Shown here in pieces: positions 57,066 through 62,550 of a DNA stretch of 62,550 nucleotides. This stretch comes from an uncultured Moraxella sp. (GTDB lineage Bacteria; Pseudomonadota; Gammaproteobacteria; Pseudomonadales; Moraxellaceae), in the NCBI RefSeq assembly GCF_945873075.1, contig NZ_CAMCBS010000012.1, positions 1 through 62,550 of the forward strand. The letters are read 5' to 3'. Each line of letters opens with the position of its first letter. Position 1 is the stretch's first letter. A model generated the notes under the pieces. It saw nothing but the letters and a program-made list of their open reading frames with translations, did not search any database and had not been told where the DNA came from. A program made the translations under genes and the position numbers.

Positions 57066-57398
57066 ATGTATTTTCAACTGTATAAAATCGTCACCTACAT
57101 CCCTGAGCCCGCCCTAGAAACCGTCAAAAATGCCATGTTTGAAGCAGGGGCAGGACACTATGGCAACTATTCGCACTGCTGTTGGCAGACGCTTGGCGTG
57201 GGGCAGTTTCGCCCGCTTGATGGCTCAAATCCAAGCATTGGCGAAGTGAACCAAACCACCACTGTCTCTGAATGGAAAGTGGAAATGATAGTCCCTGAAA
57301 ACAAACTGTGCGATGTGGTGCAGGCTTACAAGGATGCGCATCCGTACGAAGTGCCTGCGTATGAAGTGTATCAGACGGTTGATGTTGAGTCAGATTAA
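57066..57398 (+). CDS. Stand-alone NIF3/YqfO C-domain-like protein
   Basis: The 110-residue protein resembles the ferredoxin-like (CutA/PII-type) domain inserted in some NIF3-family proteins such as YqfO. It has YKIVTYIPEPALETVKNAMF, GAGHYGNYSHCCWQ, RPLDGSNPSIG and HPYEVPAYEVYQ. Here it is free-standing with no NIF3 catalytic halves on either side. The fold suggests trimeric assembly and ligand sensing; function is unknown. The ATG at 57066 fits the family start. It converges on the butanediol dehydrogenase gene across a strong terminator. Confidence 0.8.
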   Translation: MYFQLYKIVTYIPEPALETVKNAMFEAGAGHYGNYSHCCWQTLGVGQFRPLDGSNPSIGEVNQTTTVSEWKVEMIVPENKLCDVVQAYKDAHPYEVPAYEVYQTVDVESD

Positions 57399-57417
57399 GA
57401 CTTCAAAACCGATATGA

Positions 57418-57454
57418 CAATCAGCCCCCAAGTGGTTTGCTTGGGGGCTGATTG
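57418..57454. terminator. Bidirectional terminator
   Basis: A perfect 15-base stem, CAATCAGCCCCCAAG and CTTGGGGGCTGATTG with a 7-base loop, lies between the convergent NIF3-like and butanediol dehydrogenase genes. Confidence 0.8.
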
Positions 57455-57472
57455 CTTTCATCAGGCGATAGA

Positions 57473-58513
57473 TTATTTTGGCTCAACCAAGATTTTGACT
57501 TGGCTTTTTTCTTTAACCAATGCTTCAAAGCCTTCTTCAACGATATTTTCAAGCTTGATGCGTTTGGTCACGAGCTTGTCTTTGCTAAAGTAGCCTTGTT
57601 CCATCAGTTTTAATACCGCAGGGAATACATCACGATAGGCGATGATGCCTTTGACGGTCTTTTCTTTGATGACGATTTCGTTTGGATGGATAGATGCTTC
57701 ACCTTCCCAGATACTGACAATCACGCACTCGCCGTCATTTTTGATGGCTTCAATCGATTGCTTAAGCACTGGAGCGACGCCTGTCACTTCAAACGACACA
57801 TCCGCACCGCCATTTGTTAGGCGTTTGATTTCGGCGACGGTATCGACTTTGGTTGGGTCGATGACGATAGCGCCAAGTTCGGTTGCTTTGGCTTGGCGTT
57901 CTGGTGATAGCTCAACGGCATAAATGTCAGACGCACCAGCAGCTCGCAAGGCTTCGATGACAAGTAGTCCAATCGGGCCACAGCCAAAGACCGCAGCGGT
58001 GTCACCAGCTTTTAGCTTACTTTGGCGGACGGCATATAGGGCAACGGCAGCAGGCTCGGTCAGTGCGCCTTGCTCGTAGTCAATGCTGTCAGGTAGCTTG
58101 TGTACAAGCTCGGCATCTACCACGCAAAATTCGGCAAAACCGCCATCTGCCATCAGACCGACAAAGCCTAGATTTTCATCTAGGTTATATTTGCCTGTCA
58201 GGCCATTTTTGGCAAGGATAGGCTCGACGGTGACACGGTCGCCCACTTGTACACTAGTAACATCGCTACCGATTTCGACGATTTCACCGGCGAACTCATG
58301 ACCCATGGTGATTGGGGCTTTTTGACCTGAGTATGGATGGTTGTCTTTGGTAGGGATAAAGATTGGGCCGCCTAAGTATTCGTGCAAATCAGAACCGCAG
58401 ATGCCTGTGTATTTGACGGCGATTTTGACTTGATGGGCTTTTGGGCTTGGGATAGGGGCGGTTTCGACACGGATATCACGCTGACCGTACCAGCGAGCGA
58501 CTTTCATACTCAT
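57473..58513 (-). CDS. 2,3-Butanediol dehydrogenase-like Zn alcohol dehydrogenase
   Basis: The 346-residue medium-chain dehydrogenase has catalytic-zinc ligands in YTGICGSDLHEYLGG and ITMGHEFAGEIVEIG. The NAD(P) loop is AAVFGCGPIGLLVIEALRAAG, with the following YAVELSPERQA. The LHEYLGGP segment and the lack of the four-cysteine structural zinc lobe match (R,R)/(S,S)-butanediol dehydrogenases and sorbitol-type enzymes. It may interconvert acetoin and butanediol. The start at 58513 has AAGGA 8 bases upstream. Confidence 0.8.
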   Translation of the reverse strand: MSMKVARWYGQRDIRVETAPIPSPKAHQVKIAVKYTGICGSDLHEYLGGPIFIPTKDNHPYSGQKAPITMGHEFAGEIVEIGSDVTSVQVGDRVTVEPILAKNGLTGKYNLDENLGFVGLMADGGFAEFCVVDAELVHKLPDSIDYEQGALTEPAAVALYAVRQSKLKAGDTAAVFGCGPIGLLVIEALRAAGASDIYAVELSPERQAKATELGAIVIDPTKVDTVAEIKRLTNGGADVSFEVTGVAPVLKQSIEAIKNDGECVIVSIWEGEASIHPNEIVIKEKTVKGIIAYRDVFPAVLKLMEQGYFSKDKLVTKRIKLENIVEEGFEALVKEKSQVKILVEPK

Positions 58514-58703
58514 AGGAAATGTCCTTTGATGGTTTAAATATACCGACAAAATCATCGGTAGTACTTAGGTTGGGTGCATTAGGATATTTATCAAGGGTGA
58601 ATTTGGTGCTTGGTTTATGCGTATATGGAATAATTAAAAATATGACTATAATTATCTTATCTTAATAATCAGCATTGAGATGATTGGATGACTAATGTAT
58701 CAA

Positions 58704-58731
58704 TAAAAAACGGTGGCTGTTACACCACCAT
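58704..58731 (-). terminator. Terminator of parC
   Basis: On the minus strand, GGTGG and CCACC pair around an 8-base loop and are followed by GTTTTTTATTG, 6 bases past the parC stop. Confidence 0.7.
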
Positions 58732-58736
58732 CTATA

Positions 58737-60962
58737 TCATTCGCTATCTTTGATAAGCTTAGTCATTTGGCTCACCTTACCAAAGCCCTTTGGCAGAGCT
58801 GCGCCACGAGTAGCACGCTTGCCAGTATAATTGGCGATGTCATTGGGCTTTAGCGTCAAGGTACGCTTGCCTGCGGTAATGACTAGGCTGTCATCTGCTG
58901 ATAGGCTTGCGATGGCGGTGATGGTCTCATCGCCTTTGAGATTGACAAGCTTATTGCCTTTGCCTTTGGCAAGCTGTGGCAACTCATCAAGTGGGAAAAT
59001 CAGCAGATTGCCATTAGAAACGCTCACCGCCAAAAGCGTATCGCTCGCATCCATCACCGCCACAGGTAGCAGTGTGCCATCGCCTAGGTTGATGCTGGCT
59101 TTACCAGCTTTTTGGGCGGTGTCAAGATTAGCGATGCTATTAACAAAGCCATAGCCTGTGCTACTTGCCATGATGATGTTGTGTGGCGTGCTAAATAGTA
59201 GCTGTTCGATTTTGCTGCCGCTAGCAAGGTTTAACAGGCTAGTAATCGGGTCGCCTTGACCACGAGCCGATGGCAGATTGACCGTATCCAGTCCATAGCT
59301 ACGCCCTGTGTTATCAAGCAAAATCAGTCGCTCGGTCGATTTGCCAAGTGCATGGGTCAAATAGCCATCGCCAGCACGATAGTTCATCTCGCTTGGGTCG
59401 GTGCTATGTCCTTTGGCAAGACGAATCCAGCCTGCTTGCGAGATGACCACTGTCACAGGTTCGGCGCTGATGAGCTCGGTGGCTTTTAGGCTAGTGGCTT
59501 CATCACGCTCAACCACAGGCGATCGGCGCGCATCGCCATGCTCTTTGGCATCGGCGGTCAGCTCATCGATGAGTAGGGCGGTCAAGGCATCGGGATTGGC
59601 AAGCTGTTCGGCAATCACCGCACGCTCGGCTTCTAGGCGGTCACGCTCGGCGTTGAGTTCGATTTCTTCGAGTTTGGCAAGCTGACGCAGTTTGATGTCC
59701 AAGATGGCATCGGCTTGGATGTCCGACAGCCCATAGCGATTCATCAGCTCAAGCTTGGGATCGTCTTCTTCACGGATGATGCGGATGACTTCATCGATGT
59801 TTAAGTAAGCAATCAATAGACCTGCCAAGATATGCAGTCGTTTGTCAATCTTATCCAAGCGGTGATTGAGCCTGCGGATGACCACGCCACGACGCACCGA
59901 CAGCCATTCAGATAGGATGGTTTTTAGGTTTTTGACTTCAGGCTTGCCATTGACGCCGATCATGTTCATATTGACCCGAAAGCTGGTCTCAAGGTCGGTA
60001 TTGGCAAACAGATGTCCCATGATTTTATCAATCTCAAGCTTGCCTTTTTTGAGCTCAATCACGATACGGCATGGGTTGGCATTGTCCGATTCGTCATTGG
60101 CATCGACGACCCAAGGCAGTTTCTTATCGTTCATCAATTTGGCGATTTGTTCGATGATTTTGTTACCAGAGACTTGATAAGGCAGGGCATCGATGACGAC
60201 GAGATTTTTTTGTTTTGGGTCGATATGATAAGTGGCACGCATCTTGTAGCTACCACGACCAGTTTCGTACATGGCGACGAGTTCATCTTTTGGGGTGATG
60301 ATTTCGGCGGTAGTTGGTAAATCAGGCGCAAGGATGGTCTGGGTCAGCTGTTTGACTGATAAATCAGGGTTCTTTAATAGGCGGATACAGGCTTTGACGA
60401 CTTCGTTCAGATTGTGTGGTGGGATGTCCGTTGCCATACCGACGGCGATGCCTGTTGTGCCATTTAATAAAATATTTGGCAGGCGAGCAGGCAGGGTGAC
60501 AGGCTCGGTCAATGAACCATCAAAGTTATCTTGCCAGTCCACCGTGCCTTGCTCAAGCTCGGTCAGTAGCGTGTTGGCATACTGACTCATCTTGGCTTCG
60601 GTGTAACGCATGGCGGCAAAGGATTTTGGGTCATCGGGGCTACCCCAGTTGCCTTGACCGGTGATGAGTGGATAGCGATAGCTGAACGGCTGTGCCATCA
60701 GCACCATTGCTTCATAGCACGCACTGTCGCCATGCGGATGGTATTTGCCCAGCACATCACCGACGGTACGAGCACTTTTTTTGGGCTTGGCGGTGTGGCG
60801 TAGCCCAAGCTCGCTCATGGCATAGACGATGCGTCGCTGTACAGGCTTGAGCCCGTCGGCGATGTGCGGCAGAGCACGGTCCATGATGACATACATGGCG
60901 TAGTTGAGATAGGCATATTCGGTAAAGTCGCTTACCGAGCGGGTATCGATGTGCGTGGTCAT
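58737..60962 (-). CDS. parC: Topoisomerase IV subunit A ParC
   Basis: The 741-residue decatenase subunit has the type IIA cleavage domain with [20 protein letters not shown] (quinolone-determining region; the S80 and E84 equivalents are Ser and Glu, the wild-type state) and the catalytic tyrosine in [12 protein letters not shown] long coiled coil (about 365-470) and a C-terminal beta-pinwheel with degenerate repeats follow, ending in [12 protein letters not shown]. The total length and few blades fit ParC rather than GyrA. parE is not in this window. It is followed directly by a terminator. Confidence 0.92.
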   Translation of the reverse strand: MTTHIDTRSVSDFTEYAYLNYAMYVIMDRALPHIADGLKPVQRRIVYAMSELGLRHTAKPKKSARTVGDVLGKYHPHGDSACYEAMVLMAQPFSYRYPLITGQGNWGSPDDPKSFAAMRYTEAKMSQYANTLLTELEQGTVDWQDNFDGSLTEPVTLPARLPNILLNGTTGIAVGMATDIPPHNLNEVVKACIRLLKNPDLSVKQLTQTILAPDLPTTAEIITPKDELVAMYETGRGSYKMRATYHIDPKQKNLVVIDALPYQVSGNKIIEQIAKLMNDKKLPWVVDANDESDNANPCRIVIELKKGKLEIDKIMGHLFANTDLETSFRVNMNMIGVNGKPEVKNLKTILSEWLSVRRGVVIRRLNHRLDKIDKRLHILAGLLIAYLNIDEVIRIIREEDDPKLELMNRYGLSDIQADAILDIKLRQLAKLEEIELNAERDRLEAERAVIAEQLANPDALTALLIDELTADAKEHGDARRSPVVERDEATSLKATELISAEPVTVVISQAGWIRLAKGHSTDPSEMNYRAGDGYLTHALGKSTERLILLDNTGRSYGLDTVNLPSARGQGDPITSLLNLASGSKIEQLLFSTPHNIIMASSTGYGFVNSIANLDTAQKAGKASINLGDGTLLPVAVMDASDTLLAVSVSNGNLLIFPLDELPQLAKGKGNKLVNLKGDETITAIASLSADDSLVITAGKRTLTLKPNDIANYTGKRATRGAALPKGFGKVSQMTKLIKDSE

Positions 60963-61050
60963 AATAGGGTATCAATCAGAAATAATCGACTATGATAGCA
61001 AGTTTTATCAGCGTTAGGCAATGCCAAACCGACCGATTTATAAGCAAATA

Positions 61051-61088
61051 CAACAAAAGCAATGACCGTCAAGCCATTGCTTTTGTTG
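61051..61088. terminator. Terminator between phhB and parC
   Basis: A perfect 14-base stem, CAACAAAAGCAATG and CATTGCTTTTGTTG with a 10-base loop, lies 13 bases past the phhB stop and upstream of parC. Confidence 0.75.
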
Positions 61089-61101
61089 GGTAAATAAAAT
61101 A

Positions 61102-61389
61102 TTACAGGGCTTGCAATGAGCTTTCCATACGCTTGGCAAGCTGTACATCACGGCTTTGGACGGCGGATTGTTCTGCATCGCCGATACGCACGCTCACGAC
61201 ATTGTAGTCATGTTGCCACACTGGATAATGCTCAAGGCTTTGGGCAAAAAATGACACACGCACCATAAAGCTCATTGCCGTAGCAAAATCTTCAAAAGTA
61301 TAAGTCTTAATCAGGCTGTTGCCATCACGAGACCACCCCGGTAGTCCGTCAAGCTGTAGGGCGACTTGGTCAGAAGTTAGACTGCTCAT
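61102..61389 (-). CDS. phhB: Pterin-4a-carbinolamine dehydratase
   Basis: The 95-residue protein has the PCD/DCoH core: a helix with FEDFATAMSFMVRVSFFAQ, then the active-site EHYPVWQHDYNVVSVRIGD, where the EHYP histidine corresponds to the conserved catalytic one. It recycles the carbinolamine formed by phenylalanine hydroxylase or works in molybdopterin metabolism. The usual HHPEW form is altered to EHYPVW. The start at 61389 has AGGAAATACT upstream. It stands apart from phhA, which is not present here. Confidence 0.85.
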   Translation of the reverse strand: MSSLTSDQVALQLDGLPGWSRDGNSLIKTYTFEDFATAMSFMVRVSFFAQSLEHYPVWQHDYNVVSVRIGDAEQSAVQSRDVQLAKRMESSLQAL

Positions 61390-61423
61390 AGTATTTCCTA
61401 AAAAAAACAAATCAGAATGTGGC

Positions 61424-61696
61424 TTATTTTAGCACAGATTGATATTGGGTGTGCTTATTTATGTAATGCGCGACAAAAGAACAGCTTGGCACGACTTTCT
61501 TATCATGCTCGATGGCATAATCTAGGGCAAATTTGGTCAATGCTGAGCCGATGCCACGACCGCCAAGTGCGCTTGGGACGATGGTATGGTCATAAATCAG
61601 CGTGTCATCGCTAGCCACTTGATAGCTCAGATAAGCGGTAATGCCATCGATGGTGGTCTCAAAGCGTTGTGCGGTGGTGTTGTGGGTGATGGTCAT
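61424..61696 (-). CDS. Small GNAT-like acetyltransferase
   Basis: The 90-residue protein belongs to the short YjdJ/GNAT class (COG2388). It has GITAYLSYQVASDD, the acetyl-CoA-binding VPSALGGRGIGSALTKFALDYA and the C-terminal KKVVPSCSFVAHYINKH motif typical of that class. Its substrate is unknown. The ATG at 61696 is chosen, 6 bases after AAGGA, in ATGA overlap with the upstream gene; another ATG two codons earlier sits on top of the ribosome site. Confidence 0.8.
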   Translation of the reverse strand: MTITHNTTAQRFETTIDGITAYLSYQVASDDTLIYDHTIVPSALGGRGIGSALTKFALDYAIEHDKKVVPSCSFVAHYINKHTQYQSVLK

Positions 61697-62373
61697 AAGC
61701 ATTCCTTATTTTGTGCTCTAAGTGCCTCATCTTGTGCGATGAGTGGCTGCTCTTGTATCCAGTGATCCTTATTATACTCATAATCAGGGTATAATTCATC
61801 TAGTGTTGTTTGTCGTGTGATGAGCTGTTTGGCGATGTCAACCAGTCGATTGGCGTCATCTTCGCTCAGCACTTCGATAGGCACGCACAGATACACACTA
61901 CGACACCAATTTAATTGCTTAATTTGCATAAATGGCTTGGCAGTGATATCGCTTGTGGTTAATAGGGTGTCTAAGGCGGCTCGTTTTTGCTCTGCACGGG
62001 CCAAGAACCCTGGATGAAACTCACCCATGGTATAAGACACCACTTTTTTGCGGTTGCCATTTTTGCCAAGCTTTTTGTAATTGATGGTTTGGATGGGCAA
62101 AATATCCTTGATGGGGATATCAAGCGGTGGCATTTGTTGATCAATGAATTCTTTGCACAAATCATGGTAGTGCAGGCGTGGATGGATCCATGACAGGGAT
62201 ATGATTTGTGATCCTAGCTTAAAAGACACATCAGTCCACCACGATAGCAGTCTTGGCGTGTCATAGTCGTGGGCAATATAGTTGCCTTGGGCGTTTAGCC
62301 TGCGTTGATGACCCCAGGTCTTGGCGTAATGTTTGGCTTGACGGATGCGGTGTTCGATGGCTTTATTTTTCAT
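61693..62373 (-). CDS. Hypothetical protein, coupled to GNAT gene
   Basis: The 226-residue soluble protein is rich in Trp, His and Lys. It starts KNKAIEHRIRQAKHYAKTWG and has SWWTDVSFKLGSQIISLSW, a basic middle (YKKLGKNGNRKKVVSYTMGE), and a helix EDDANRLVDIAKQLI. I do not recognise the family. It ends in ATGA overlap with the GNAT gene, so translation is coupled and the two may act together, for example as modifier and partner. Confidence 0.6.
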   Translation of the reverse strand: MKNKAIEHRIRQAKHYAKTWGHQRRLNAQGNYIAHDYDTPRLLSWWTDVSFKLGSQIISLSWIHPRLHYHDLCKEFIDQQMPPLDIPIKDILPIQTINYKKLGKNGNRKKVVSYTMGEFHPGFLARAEQKRAALDTLLTTSDITAKPFMQIKQLNWCRSVYLCVPIEVLSEDDANRLVDIAKQLITRQTTLDELYPDYEYNKDHWIQEQPLIAQDEALRAQNKECL

Positions 62374-62461
62374 GATGAGTTGCCGATATCCTGCGCCGAT
62401 ATTATGGTCTGTGTTGTTTATGATAATACAGTTTTTAACTTATGTAAATGGGCAGCGTGGA

Positions 62462-62550
62462 TTACGCATCATCAAAATGCTTAATCCCCTCAATAATCTG
62501 ACAATGGTCAATATCCTTGGCATGACAATCTATCATCGACTCAAGCAAGG
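62462..62550 (-). CDS. 3' end of MerR-family metal regulator (partial)
   Basis: The last 28 residues of a minus-strand frame run off the right edge: a helix LLESMIDCHAKDIDHCQI and then EGIKHFDDA before TAA. The CHAKDIDHC segment has C-x7-C followed by a hydrophobic helix, the metal-binding loop pattern of CueR-like MerR regulators (C-x7-C then PII-x-L). Its metal is uncertain (Cu, Cd/Pb or Zn). The call is limited by the small visible part. Confidence 0.5.
   Translation of the reverse strand, partial: LLESMIDCHAKDIDHCQIIEGIKHFDDA

Noticed and set aside
58756-58850. Possible quinolone-resistance change in ParC
   Set aside because: The determining region reads [13 protein letters not shown] (in the N-terminal part of the gene, not here at the 3' end), with wild-type Ser and Glu, so no resistance change is visible.

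Overview
The window reads as chromosome of a Moraxellaceae gamma-proteobacterium, most likely a Moraxella. The evidence is family-level: a Neisseria-type ctrABCD capsule exporter joined to a galU-pgi-ugd-galE sugar module of the kind seen in Acinetobacter K loci, a ZnuD-like zinc receptor, lptFG, plsB, the dapA-bamC-purC order and intact core housekeeping genes. No rRNA, tRNA, CRISPR array, prophage or insertion sequence was recognised. Calls rest on motifs and remembered family features; no database search was run.

Layout. 1-3.1 kb: a Fur-box-like site at the left edge, dgt, a methyltransferase and a compact ParE/RelE-type toxin with an RHH-type antitoxin. 3.1-11.5 kb: housekeeping genes (GT2 glycosyltransferase, xerD, tusA, a recN-yqgE-ruvX overlapping run, rlmB, crcB, rsuA, yigZ). 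11.5-15.05 kb: an AT-richer island of two divergent regulator/target pairs (LysR with a nitronate-monooxygenase-like flavoprotein, TetR with an HXXEE membrane protein). All three of its convergent ends carry hairpins related to Neisseriaceae DNA-uptake sequences, which suggests transfer from that family. 15-17.9 kb: arsR-arsC-acr3 arsenic resistance and a VIT1/CCC1 metal transporter. 18.1-30.8 kb: znuD, a short DksA-like protein, pepA, lptFG, a DUF1615 lipoprotein, tesB and plsB.

30.8-46.1 kb is a single tightly packed, mostly overlapping run of 13 genes on the + strand. ctrABCD encodes ABC-transporter-dependent capsule export. It is followed by a COG5610-like HAD protein and a large GT4-like glycosyltransferase in strongly AT-rich DNA, then UDP-galactopyranose mutase (glf) and a GlfT2-like transferase, which together predict galactofuranose in the polymer. 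galU, pgi, a Fic protein, an atypical UDP-glucose dehydrogenase homologue and galE complete the precursor module. The Fic protein lacks the motif histidine, and the dehydrogenase homologue lacks its catalytic Cys, Lys and Asn. The kpsC/kpsS (lipA/lipB) and Kdo genes usual for this export class are absent from the window.

46.1-62.5 kb: acyl-CoA dehydrogenase, an unlisted 47-residue acidic protein next to aroE, pabC-mltG-tmk, a Deg protease, dapA with a very short BamC-like lipoprotein and purC, an orphan NIF3/YqfO-like domain, butanediol dehydrogenase, parC, phhB, a GNAT protein, and at the right edge the 3' end of a MerR-type metal regulator.

The best leads for something undescribed are the pseudo-enzyme pair (Fic plus Ugd-like) inside the capsule operon and the uptake-sequence-flanked regulatory island.
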